In this document: positions 1-8,127 of the stretch, piece by piece | Numbering within the stretch: the stretch's first letter is position 1 | How the letters are laid out: each line of letters begins with the position of its first letter | From: Burkholderiales bacterium | GTDB taxonomy: Bacteria; Pseudomonadota; Gammaproteobacteria; Burkholderiales; Burkholderiaceae_C | DNA length: 46,595 bases | NCBI GenBank assembly: GCA_016703325.1 | Contig: JADJCH010000039.1 | Coordinates: 1-46,595, forward strand | Direction of reading: 5' to 3' | Position numbers and translations under genes: made by a program | The notes under the pieces: model-generated | Told to the model about the DNA's origin: nothing | Seen by the model: only the letters and a program-made list of their open reading frames with translations | Database searches by the model: none

Positions 1-72
1 GGGGAACTCGCTGAAGACGAACGCACCTGGTTCGACAAGGCCGCTGCCCAACTGCGGCGGGAACGCCGCTGA
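1..72 (+). CDS. 3' end of an unidentified gene (partial)
   Basis: An open frame enters from the left edge and ends with TGA at 70-72, giving the last 23 residues of a protein. The tail is highly charged and ends in LRRERR, as expected for an amphipathic C-terminal helix. Too little is present to name a family. It converges on the leftward SDR gene with about 20 bases between the two stops. Confidence 0.5.
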   Translation, partial: GELAEDERTWFDKAAAQLRRERR

Positions 73-91
73 ACGAAGGCAGCGCCGGGGG

Positions 92-889
92 TCAGACCCC
101 TGTTGCCGTGCGCCGCAGCGTCGGCAGCCCAACGCCCGCGGCGTCGAAGCCGCCGTCGGCCGCCAGCACCTGGCCGTTGACGTAGCTGGCTGCATCGCTG
201 CAGAGGAAGCCGACCACGTTGGCGATCTCCTCGGTGGTGCCGTAGCGGTTCAGCGGGATCACGTCGTGGTAGTCCGAGCGGATCGCCACGCTGTGCACCA
301 GCTTGGCCATCTCGGTCTCCACCGGACCCGGGGCCACCGCGTTGACGCGGATGCCCACGGTGCCCAGCTCGGTCGCCTGCTGCCGGGTCAGGTGGATCAG
401 CGCGGCCTTGCTGGTGCCGTAGGCCACCCGCAGCGTGCTGGCGCGCAGGCCTGAGATGCTGGCGATGTTGACCACCGCGCCGCCACCGTGCTTCTTCATC
501 ACCGGCGCCACCGCCTGGGTGCACAGGAAGGGGCCGTTCAGGTTGGTGCCGAGCACGTACTGCCACTCCTCGAAGCTGGTCTGGCCGATGGGCTTGAACA
601 CCGCGACGCCGGCGTTGTTGACCAGCACGTCGATGCGGCCGAAGGTGGCCTCGGTCTGGGCCGTGGCGGCGTCCACCTGGTCGGGCTGGGACACGTCGCA
701 GGGGATCGCCAGCACGCGCGCGGCATCGTTCAGCTCCGCGGCGGTGCGGCCCAGCGTCTCGGCGTCGATGTCCCAGAGCGCGACGCGGTGGTCGTGCGCC
801 AGGAACCAGCGCGCCACTTCCAGGCCGATGCCGCGGGCGCCGCCGGTGACGACGGCGACGCGGGTGGGAGGGGTGTTGCCGGGGTTCAT
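92..889 (-). CDS. SDR-family NAD(P)-dependent oxidoreductase
   Basis: This 265-residue protein is a classical short-chain dehydrogenase/reductase, a soluble enzyme that interconverts an alcohol and a ketone with NAD(P)H. Seen: the cofactor glycine motif TGGARGIG (15-22), the NNAG motif (91-94), a catalytic Ser near 144-146, Y157-x-x-x-K161 and the C-terminal NGQVLAADGG segment. The ATG at 889 is preferred because GGAAGGA lies just before it; an in-frame GTG at 913 would add eight residues with no ribosome site. It is divergent from a thiolase/acyl-CoA ligase pair across about 208 bases, so a 3-hydroxyacyl or 3-oxoacyl type substrate is plausible. The exact substrate cannot be read from sequence. 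Confidence 0.85.
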   Translation of the reverse strand: MNPGNTPPTRVAVVTGGARGIGLEVARWFLAHDHRVALWDIDAETLGRTAAELNDAARVLAIPCDVSQPDQVDAATAQTEATFGRIDVLVNNAGVAVFKPIGQTSFEEWQYVLGTNLNGPFLCTQAVAPVMKKHGGGAVVNIASISGLRASTLRVAYGTSKAALIHLTRQQATELGTVGIRVNAVAPGPVETEMAKLVHSVAIRSDYHDVIPLNRYGTTEEIANVVGFLCSDAASYVNGQVLAADGGFDAAGVGLPTLRRTATGV

Positions 890-1097
890 GCTGTCCTTCC
901 GATCGGGGTTCACTGGCGTCGGATCGTACCGTCCACGCTCGAATCCCGAAGGTTGCGCCAGCGTGTCGTGAAGGTCGGGCCAAAGTCGGTCTACAAGGCA
1001 GCAACCCGGCCTAAACTCTGCTCACACCGCTGCTCAGAAACAGGCTCTGCACCCGCCCTCACCCTCGGCGTGGCGGCAGCACGAGGAGACCGCACAG

Positions 1098-2270
1098 ATG
1101 ACCCCCCAACCCTGCATCGTCGGCTGGGCGCACACGCCCTTCGGCAAACTCGACGCGCTGGACACCGAGGCCCTGTTCGCCCAGGTGGCGCTGCCGGCCA
1201 TCGAGAGCGCCGGGCTGGCGCCCGAGGACATCGACGGCGTCTTCGTTGGCCACTACAACGCCGGCTTCGTGCGGCAGGACTTCAGCGGCGCGCTGGCCGC
1301 GGTGGCGATCCCCGCGCTGCGCCACGTGCCCGCCGCCCGGCTGGAGAACGCCTGCGCCACCGGCTCGGCCGCCATCTGGGCGGCACTGGACGCCATCGGC
1401 GCCGGCCGCATGAAGCGCGTGCTGGTGGTGGGCCTGGAGAAGATGAACGGTGTGCCTGGAGCGCAGATCGGTGAGATCCTGCTCAAGTGCTCCTACGTCA
1501 AGGAGGAGGGCGACACGCCCGGCGGCTTTGCCGGCGTGTTCGGCCAGATCGCCAGCGAGTACTTCACGCGCTTCGGCGACCAGAGCGACGCACTGGCGCA
1601 GATCGCGGCCAAGAACCACGCCAACGGGGTGCGCAACCCCTGGGCCCACATGCGGCGCGATGTCGGCTTCGACTTCTGCCGCACGCCATCCGAGAAGAAC
1701 CCCTTCGTCGCCGGGCCGCTCAAGCGCTCGGACTGCTCGCTGGTGTCCGACGGCGCCGCCGCGCTGGTGATTTCGACCGAGCCGCTGCCCGGCGCGGCCG
1801 CCCCGGCGGTGCGCTGGCGCTCGCGCACGCAGGTCAACGACGTGCTGCCGCTGTCACGCCGGGACCCGACCCGCTTCGAGGGCGCGGCCATGGCCTGGCA
1901 GCGTGGGCTGGCGGCGGCCGACCGCACGCTGGCCGACCTGCACTTCGTCGAAACGCACGACTGCTTCACTGTGGCCGAGCTGCTGGAGTACGAGGCCATG
2001 GGCCTGGCGCCGCACGGCCAGGGCGCCCGCGTGATCCTGGACGGCGTCACCCGCGCCGACGGCCGCCTGCCGGTCAACCCCTCCGGCGGGCTGAAGTCCC
2101 GCGGCCACCCGATCGGTGCCACCGGCGTGTCCCAGCACGTGATGGCGGCGATGCAGCTGTCGGGCACGGCGGGCGACATGCAGGTGGCCGGTGCCGGCCT
2201 GGGCGCGGTGTTCAACATGGGCGGCGCGGCGGTGGCGAACTACCTGAGTATCCTGGAGTCGGTGGCGTGA
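1098..2270 (+). CDS. thiolase family protein (SCP2-thiolase-like)
   Basis: This 390-residue protein has the thiolase fold. Seen: the acyl-accepting Cys86 in ENACATGSA, the HDCFTVAE segment with its His, and GGLKSRGHPIGATG near the end. The second active-site Cys of biosynthetic and degradative thiolases, normally in a C-x-G-G-G segment near the C-terminus, is absent; AGLGAVFNMGG stands there instead. Lack of that Cys is typical of SCP2-like thiolases, which include acyl-CoA C-C lyases and aldolase-like members. GAGGAG precedes the ATG. Its stop overlaps the GTG start of the downstream acyl-CoA ligase, so the two are translationally coupled. The inferred role is chain shortening or cleavage of an acyl-CoA made by that ligase; the substrate is unknown. 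Confidence 0.85.
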   Translation: MTPQPCIVGWAHTPFGKLDALDTEALFAQVALPAIESAGLAPEDIDGVFVGHYNAGFVRQDFSGALAAVAIPALRHVPAARLENACATGSAAIWAALDAIGAGRMKRVLVVGLEKMNGVPGAQIGEILLKCSYVKEEGDTPGGFAGVFGQIASEYFTRFGDQSDALAQIAAKNHANGVRNPWAHMRRDVGFDFCRTPSEKNPFVAGPLKRSDCSLVSDGAAALVISTEPLPGAAAPAVRWRSRTQVNDVLPLSRRDPTRFEGAAMAWQRGLAAADRTLADLHFVETHDCFTVAELLEYEAMGLAPHGQGARVILDGVTRADGRLPVNPSGGLKSRGHPIGATGVSQHVMAAMQLSGTAGDMQVAGAGLGAVFNMGGAAVANYLSILESVA

Positions 2271-3865
2271 ACGCAGCGCAAACGGCGAACCTGTCCTGCC
2301 TGCTGCGGCAGACCGCCCGGCTCTTCCCCGACCGCCGCGGGCTGATCCAGGGCGAGCAGTCCTGGACCTGGGCGCAGATCGATGCGCGCGTCGATGCGCT
2401 GGTCGCCGCGCTGCGCGCGCTGGGGCTGAACAAGGGCGACCGCATCCTGCAGCAGTCGCGCAACAACCTGGCGATGTTCGAGAGCGCCTGGGCGGCCTTC
2501 CGCATGGGCTGCGTCTGGGTGCCGACCAACTTCCGCCTCACACCGGCCGAGGTCGCCTACCTCGGCGCCTCCAGCGGCGCGGTGGTCATGCTGGTGGAAA
2601 CCGTGTTCGCCGGCCATGCCGCCGCGGTGCGCGAGGCGTCGCCCGCGCTGCGGCACGTGGTCTGGATCGGCTCCGATGTACCGGCCGGTGAACTCGTTTA
2701 TGAAGACCTGCTTGCCGCGCAGGCCGGCGCCGCGCCGACCGAGGAGACGGTGGCGCACGACGACCCGCTGTGGTTCTTCTACACCTCCGGCACCACCGGC
2801 AAGCCCAAGGCCGGCATCCTGACGCACGGGCAGATGGCCTTCGTGGTGACCAACCACCTGGCCGACCTGATCCCCGGCACGACGGAGGACGACCGCTCCA
2901 TCGCCGTGGCGCCGCTGTCGCACGGCGCGGGCATCCACGCGCTGATGAACGTCGCGCGCGGCGCGGCCACGGTGCTGCTGCCCAGCGAGAAGATGGACCC
3001 GGAGCAGGTCTGGCAGCTCATCGAGCGCCACCGCGTCAGCAACCTCTTCACCGTGCCGACCATCGTCAAGCTGCTGGTCGAGCACCCGGCGGTGGACCGC
3101 TGCGACCACTCGTCGCTGAAGTTCGTCATCTACGCCGGCGCGCCGATGTACCGCGCCGACCAGCGCCTGGCGCTGCGCAAGCTGGGGCCGGTGCTGGTGC
3201 AGTACTTCGGCCTGGGCGAGGTGACCGGCAACATCACCGTGCTGCCGCGCCACATGCACTCGGCCGACGACGCCGACCCGAACGCGAACATCGGTTCCTG
3301 CGGGCGGCCGCGCACCGGCATGGAGGTCGCGATCCTGGATGCCGAAGGCCGGCCGCTGCCGGCGGGCGAGGTGGGCGAGATCTGCTGCCGCGGCCCGGCG
3401 GTGTTTGCCGGCTACCACGATAACCCCGAGGCCACCGCCCGCGCCCTGCGCGGCGGCTGGTTCCACACCGGCGACCTGGGCCGTTTGGACGCGCGGGGCC
3501 TGCTCTACATCACCGGGCGCGAGTCGGACATGTACATCTCCGGCGGCAGCAACGTCTACCCGCGCGAGTGCGAGGACCTGCTGCTCGAACACCCCGGCGT
3601 GGCCGAGGTGGCGGTGCTGGGCCTGCCCGACCGCACCTGGGGCGAGGTCGGCGTGGCCGTGGTGGTGCGCCGCGAAGGTTCTGCGCCCGTCACGGGCGAC
3701 GAGTTGCTGGCCTTCCTCGACGGCCGGCTGGCGCGCTACCGCTGGCCGCGGCAGTTCGTGTTCTGGGAGGCGCTGCCCAAGTCCGGCTACGGCAAGATCA
3801 CCAAGAAGGACGTGCGCGCGCTGCTCTACGAGCGCGGCGAGGTGCAGCCGCTGGATCCGGAGTGA
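2267..3865 (+). CDS. AMP-forming acyl-CoA synthetase
   Basis: This 532-residue member of the ANL superfamily activates a carboxylic acid to its CoA thioester through an acyl-adenylate. Seen: the phosphate-binding YTSGTTGKPK motif near residue 170, the GDLGRLD segment, GRESDMYISGGSNVYPRE near 417 (the hinge to the C-terminal lid) and the catalytic Lys region SGYGKITKKD near 505. The start chosen is the GTG at 2267, which overlaps the thiolase stop as GTGA and gives the usual family length; the open frame runs much further upstream but only as a shadow of the thiolase. With the thiolase and the divergent SDR it suggests a small acid-catabolism module. Substrate (fatty, cyclic or aromatic acid) is not resolved. 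Confidence 0.88.
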   Translation: MNAAQTANLSCLLRQTARLFPDRRGLIQGEQSWTWAQIDARVDALVAALRALGLNKGDRILQQSRNNLAMFESAWAAFRMGCVWVPTNFRLTPAEVAYLGASSGAVVMLVETVFAGHAAAVREASPALRHVVWIGSDVPAGELVYEDLLAAQAGAAPTEETVAHDDPLWFFYTSGTTGKPKAGILTHGQMAFVVTNHLADLIPGTTEDDRSIAVAPLSHGAGIHALMNVARGAATVLLPSEKMDPEQVWQLIERHRVSNLFTVPTIVKLLVEHPAVDRCDHSSLKFVIYAGAPMYRADQRLALRKLGPVLVQYFGLGEVTGNITVLPRHMHSADDADPNANIGSCGRPRTGMEVAILDAEGRPLPAGEVGEICCRGPAVFAGYHDNPEATARALRGGWFHTGDLGRLDARGLLYITGRESDMYISGGSNVYPRECEDLLLEHPGVAEVAVLGLPDRTWGEVGVAVVVRREGSAPVTGDELLAFLDGRLARYRWPRQFVFWEALPKSGYGKITKKDVRALLYERGEVQPLDPE

Positions 3866-3874
3866 ACCCGGATC
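3854..3874. terminator. hairpin between converging genes
   Basis: A perfect 7-bp stem, GATCCGG / CCGGATC with a 7-base loop, spans the stop codon of the acyl-CoA ligase and faces the end of the leftward PPC gene. There is no T tract, so it is at best a weak terminator or an RNA 3'-end stabiliser. Confidence 0.3.
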
Positions 3875-3895
3875 GTCTGTGCTCGTGCCGGCAGG

Positions 3896-4786
3896 TCAGC
3901 CCAACCCTGCCAGCGACCCCGGCAGGGCCTCCAGCACCAGCTCGAAGGTCACCAGCACCGGGTTCTCACCCCGTGCCAGTCGGCCTTGGTGGCGCCCGCC
4001 CAGGTGGTCGATCAGCGTCACATCGATCTGCGCCTGCGGCCGGCCGTCGGCGCCGGACCGGATCTCGCCTTGGCGGATCAGTGTTTCGGTGACGAAGGGC
4101 TTGACGATGCGGCCGTCGTCAAAAACCGCGCCGATGGTGCTGCCCACACCGCCGCGCACCCGGGCCCGGGTCCAGCCGTGTGCGGCGCAGACCGATTCCA
4201 GCGCGGTGCACAGATCCAGGTTGGGGCTCACGCGCAGCGCGACTGCCGTCGCTTCAGTCGATGGGATCGGTCGCTCCGGGCCAGCCTCCGGGGTGGGGCG
4301 GAACAGCGAAAAATGGGTTTCCCCATCCGGCATCACCTCGAAGGCCGCGCCGCGCAGTGCCCAGCCGTCCAGTTGGGCGCTGTCGTCGGCCAGCACCGCC
4401 TCGTCCGGCAGCACATGGCCGCAGTGGGGAACGCCGGCGCGGTCCGTCCAGTCGACATGGGCATGCAGCCAGGGCCGGTCGCCGCGCCGACCGAAGGTGA
4501 GGGTGGCCTCCTCCAGATCGACCGGGGCATCGGCTTCGTGGCGCTCGCTGAAGTACACCGCATGGGCCGGGGAACGCGACAGCGCCGGCAGCACGTAAGG
4601 CCAGACTGACCAGCGCCCGCCACGCAGTCGGGCCACGCCGCTGTCGGCGCCCAGCTCGGCGAAGACCCGTGTCACCGCGGCCAGCAGCGTCTGGCCAGGC
4701 GCCAGACGGGCCTCAAACGGCAGCAGCAGGGCCGGCAGTTGCTCGGTGCACAGCTGCGGGGGGCCTGGGTGCTGAAGCTGGCGCAT
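3896..4786 (-). CDS. tandem PPC (DUF296) domain protein
   Basis: This 296-residue protein appears to hold two diverged copies of the PPC/DUF296 fold. In the first (about 20-145), LLAAVTRVFAELGADSG is followed by HAHVDWTD and CGHVLPDEAVLAD, which match the family's helix and its H-x-H...GHL core. The second (about 180-290) runs from LDLCTALESVCAAHGW to QIDVTLIDHLGGRHQGRLARGENPVLVTFELVLEAL. PPC proteins trimerise; bacterial single-domain forms have no settled enzymatic role, while plant AT-hook versions bind DNA. It is the last gene of a leftward operon after the SapC-family gene (33 bases between them). The family call rests on pattern recognition and should be confirmed by a profile search. 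Confidence 0.6.
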   Translation of the reverse strand: MRQLQHPGPPQLCTEQLPALLLPFEARLAPGQTLLAAVTRVFAELGADSGVARLRGGRWSVWPYVLPALSRSPAHAVYFSERHEADAPVDLEEATLTFGRRGDRPWLHAHVDWTDRAGVPHCGHVLPDEAVLADDSAQLDGWALRGAAFEVMPDGETHFSLFRPTPEAGPERPIPSTEATAVALRVSPNLDLCTALESVCAAHGWTRARVRGGVGSTIGAVFDDGRIVKPFVTETLIRQGEIRSGADGRPQAQIDVTLIDHLGGRHQGRLARGENPVLVTFELVLEALPGSLAGLG

Positions 4787-4819
4787 GGCCGGACCGCTGC
4801 CTGCGTATCAATCAGCGTG

Positions 4820-5620
4820 TCAGTGCCGCTGCGCCATGCGTTCGGCCAGCGACTCCACCTGCGCCATCGACAGCAGATGGGCGTGGATGACGCCGAGCAT
4901 GCCGTTGCGGTGCATTTCCAGCACCTGGTCATCGGGCAGGGCGCGCAGCTTCTCCTCATCGATCATGAAGAAGCCCTCGGCCTTGACCGCGGTGCCGTCG
5001 GCCAGCTGGCCCTGGATGCTGCCGCCGCGCAGCAGGTCCAGCTCCACCAGCTTCTGGCAGAACACGCGGGTGCGTTGCAGGGACTGCTCGAAGTGGTCAA
5101 GCAACTGCATCACCGCACGCAGTTGTTCACCAGGCTGGCCCTCGGCGTCCAGCAGGGGTTCGCCCTCGGTGGTGCTGAATCCGGACCAGGCGGCATCCAC
5201 CGCCAGGCTGAGCTGTTCCTGGCCGGTGCGCAGGTAGGCAAAGGGATAGCGCCGCAGGAAGGCCGGCAGGTAGCGCGCGTCCCAGCCGCCATCGGCGCGC
5301 ACGAACAGGTTCTCCCGCTCACGCAGGCCCAGCAGGGCCACCGGGGTCACCTGGGGCTGGCCGTCGTCCCCCCGGCCGGTGGGCACGAACGCGATGGCGT
5401 ACTCGCGCGACACCATCGGGAACTCCACCGCCGTCACCAGCACCGCGCTCAACTCGCGCGCCACCGACCAGTCGTGCACCGATAGCACCCGGTGCTGGCC
5501 GTGGCGCTGGCGGTCCACCAGCACCAGCTCGCGGTACAGCAGGGATTCGTGCTGCGGGCTGCCGGCAGCAGCGGCCGAGGTCGCCGGCTTCGGGGGCTTG
5601 CTGGAAGGGGGTGTTGTCAT
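4820..5620 (-). CDS. SapC family protein
   Basis: The 266-residue product matches SapC-type proteins (PF07277), first noted beside the S-layer locus of Caulobacter. Typical features are the N-terminal NHRVLSVHDW-like stretch (here QHRVLSVHDW), the EFP...YAIAFV segment, a central RYPFAYL, and a long helical C-terminal part ending in ESLAERMAQ. No signal peptide or membrane segment is visible. The biochemical role of the family is unsettled. The ATG at 5620 overlaps the stop of the upstream CNNM/CorC gene as ATGA, which fixes the start; the frame stays open upstream but would then lie inside that gene. Confidence 0.75.
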   Translation of the reverse strand: MTTPPSSKPPKPATSAAAAGSPQHESLLYRELVLVDRQRHGQHRVLSVHDWSVARELSAVLVTAVEFPMVSREYAIAFVPTGRGDDGQPQVTPVALLGLRERENLFVRADGGWDARYLPAFLRRYPFAYLRTGQEQLSLAVDAAWSGFSTTEGEPLLDAEGQPGEQLRAVMQLLDHFEQSLQRTRVFCQKLVELDLLRGGSIQGQLADGTAVKAEGFFMIDEEKLRALPDDQVLEMHRNGMLGVIHAHLLSMAQVESLAERMAQRH

Positions 5621-6918
5621 GCAGGGTCCTCGTCTGAAGGGATGCGGCTGGCCAGCAGCTTGTCGACACGTTTGCCGTCGAGGTCCACCACCTCGAAGCG
5701 CCAGCCCTCCCACTCCACCGCGTCGGCCGTCTGGGGCAGACGGCCCAGCAGCAGCATCACCATGCCGGCCAGAGTGTTGTAGCGTCCGCGGTCCTCATCC
5801 GGCAGCTGTTTCAGGCCCAGCCGGTCCTTCAGCTCCGGTATGGGGATCAGCCCGTCCACCAGCCAGGAGCCGTCCTCGCGCTGTACCGTCCAGGCGTCTT
5901 CCGCTGCGGAGGGCGTGAACTCGCCGGTGATGGCCTCCAGCACGTCACGCAGGGTGATCACACCCTGCACCACCCCGTACTCGTCCACCACAAAAACCAT
6001 CTGCACGGCAGAGCCGCGGAAGTGCTCCAGCAGCTCCATGCCCGACAGCGTTTCGGGCACGAACACCGCCGGCTGCATCGCGTCGGCCAGCACCAGCTCG
6101 CTGCTGCGCGCCAGCTGCATCAGCAGCTGCTGAGCGGTGATCACGCCCAGCACGTCGTCCAGCCCGTCGCGGCAGACCGGGTAACGCGAATGCCCGTGTT
6201 CGGTCAGCACCGCCAGGATGGCCTCGCGCGGGGCGGCCACGTCCAGCCAGGCGATGTCGCCGCGGGGGATCATCATCGAGCCGATCTGCCGGTCGTCCAG
6301 GCGGAACACGTTGCGCACCATCTGGTGCTCGTGCGCCTCGATCACGCCCGCGTCCAGGCCTTCCTCCAGGCTGGCGGCGATTTCCTCTTCCGTCACGCCG
6401 CGCGACTGGCTGTCGCGCAGGCCAAACAGCTTGAGCACCGCCTGGGTGCTGCCCGACAGCAGCCGCACGAAGGGCCGGGCGGCCACCGACAGCCAGGTCA
6501 TCGGCTGCGACACCAGCCGGGCCACAGCCTCCGGGTGCATCTGGCCGATGCGTTTGGGCACCAGCTCGCCGAAGATGATGGTCAGGAAGGTGATGGCCAC
6601 CACCACCAGGCCGGTGGCGCTGATCTGTGCAGCCCCGTCCGGGATGGGGAAGTGCGCCATCAGCCAGTGCGCCAATGGCCCGGAGAACGCCGCTTCACCG
6701 ACGATGCCGTTGAGCACCCCGATGGAGGTGATGCCGATCTGGACCGTCGAGAGAAACTGGGTCGGGCTCTCGTGCAGCGCGATGGCCGCGCGCGCGCCGG
6801 CATCCCCACTTTCGGCCATCACCTGCAATCGCGCCTTGCGGCTGGCGGCCAGGGCCATCTCCGACATGGCGAACAGGCCATTGAGGAGGATCAGGAAGGT
6901 CAGAAGCGCTACGTCCAT
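5617..6918 (-). CDS. CNNM/CorC-family transporter (DUF21-CBS-CorC_HlyC)
   Basis: This 433-residue inner-membrane protein has an N-terminal DUF21 transmembrane region (about 1-180, starting MDVALLTFLILLNGLFAMSE), a CBS-domain pair (about 200-325) and a C-terminal CorC_HlyC domain (about 345-425, VDGLIPIPELKDRLGL). The family is linked to Mg/Co efflux and has historically been called hemolysin-like. The ATG at 6918 gives the usual family N-terminus; a GTG at 6936 would add six residues. It is the first gene of a leftward operon with the SapC-family and PPC genes and diverges from apaH across about 65 bases. Confidence 0.85.
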   Translation of the reverse strand: MDVALLTFLILLNGLFAMSEMALAASRKARLQVMAESGDAGARAAIALHESPTQFLSTVQIGITSIGVLNGIVGEAAFSGPLAHWLMAHFPIPDGAAQISATGLVVVAITFLTIIFGELVPKRIGQMHPEAVARLVSQPMTWLSVAARPFVRLLSGSTQAVLKLFGLRDSQSRGVTEEEIAASLEEGLDAGVIEAHEHQMVRNVFRLDDRQIGSMMIPRGDIAWLDVAAPREAILAVLTEHGHSRYPVCRDGLDDVLGVITAQQLLMQLARSSELVLADAMQPAVFVPETLSGMELLEHFRGSAVQMVFVVDEYGVVQGVITLRDVLEAITGEFTPSAAEDAWTVQREDGSWLVDGLIPIPELKDRLGLKQLPDEDRGRYNTLAGMVMLLLGRLPQTADAVEWEGWRFEVVDLDGKRVDKLLASRIPSDEDPA

Positions 6919-6983
6919 GGGAGGCACGGGCTGCACAGCCGCGCCAGAGTCGAAATGACGCGGGAGCGTAGCAGAATCCCCCG

Positions 6984-7805
6984 ATGATCTATCTGGTCGG
7001 TGACCTGCAAGGCTGCTGCGATGCCTTCGACCGCCTGCTGGCGGTGCTCGGATTTTCCCCCTCCCGCGACCGGCTGTACCTGCTGGGCGACCTGGTCAAC
7101 CGCGGTCCCTGCTCGCTGCAGGTGCTGCAGCGTCTGGAATCCTTTGGCGACAGCGCCACCTGCCTGCTGGGCAACCACGACCTGCACCTGCTGGCGGTGG
7201 CCCATGGCGTGCGCAAGCGCCACCGCAGCGACACGCTGGACGCGATCCTCGACAGCCCGCGGCGTGAGCATTGGCTGGCCTGGCTGCGCGCCCAGCGCCT
7301 GGCGGTGCAGGCCCACGGCTGGCTGATGGTGCACGCTGGCGTGGTGCCGCAGTGGAGCGCGGAAGACACCCTGGCGCTGGCCGAGGAGGTGCACCAACTG
7401 CTGGCCGGCGCTGACCTGCCGGACTTCCTTCAGGTGATGTACGGCAACGAGCCCGCGCGCTGGAAGCGCAAGCTCAGCGGGCTGGACCGCTGGCGCTTCG
7501 TCATCAACGTGCTCACCCGCATCCGCTTCTGCGAGGCCGACGGCACCCTGGACTTCAAGCTCAAGGAAGGGGCGGACGCCGCTCCCGCCCACCTGATGCC
7601 CTGGTTCGACGTGCCGGGTCGCGGTACCGAGGGTGTGCCGATCGCCTTCGGCCACTGGTCCACCCTGGGCCAGCTGAACCGGCCGGACCTGCTGGCGCTG
7701 GACAGCGGCTGCGTCTGGGGTGGCCGCCTCACCGCGGCCCGGGTGGACGGCGGCCGGCGCGAGCTGATCAGCGTGGCGTGCGAACAGGCACAGGCGCCAG
7801 GCTGA
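6984..7805 (+). CDS. apaH: symmetrical bis(5'-nucleosyl)-tetraphosphatase ApaH
   Basis: ApaH hydrolyses Ap4A to two ADP and can remove Np4 caps from RNA. The 273-residue product has the metallophosphatase motifs in order: GDLQGC (6-11), GDLVNRGP (about 34-41), LLGNHDLHLL (about 60-69), a His in MVHAGVVPQW, and the C-terminal FGHWSTLGQL segment. Length matches the family (about 270-280). It stands alone on the plus strand between the CNNM gene and a serine tRNA. Confidence 0.93.
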   Translation: MIYLVGDLQGCCDAFDRLLAVLGFSPSRDRLYLLGDLVNRGPCSLQVLQRLESFGDSATCLLGNHDLHLLAVAHGVRKRHRSDTLDAILDSPRREHWLAWLRAQRLAVQAHGWLMVHAGVVPQWSAEDTLALAEEVHQLLAGADLPDFLQVMYGNEPARWKRKLSGLDRWRFVINVLTRIRFCEADGTLDFKLKEGADAAPAHLMPWFDVPGRGTEGVPIAFGHWSTLGQLNRPDLLALDSGCVWGGRLTAARVDGGRRELISVACEQAQAPG

Positions 7806-7864
7806 AGCGCTGCCGGCCGGCTGGGTGGAGCCGGCGCGGAATCTGTCAGAATGCCGGCCTCTGC

Positions 7865-7954
<90 letters not shown>

Positions 7955-8127
7955 GCAGCGGCCTTGGGTGGGCTGCCCAGGCCTGTTCTGCCGTCGCTCT
8001 TGCCGGTCTGGTCCGCTTCAAGCGACAGCCCCGGCGTGAATCTCGTTCAGGGTCGACACGATGCCGGTCACCTGCGTGAGCGGAACCGGCACAGTCGGTT
8101 CCCGGCGGACTCCTAGAATCCGCCGCC

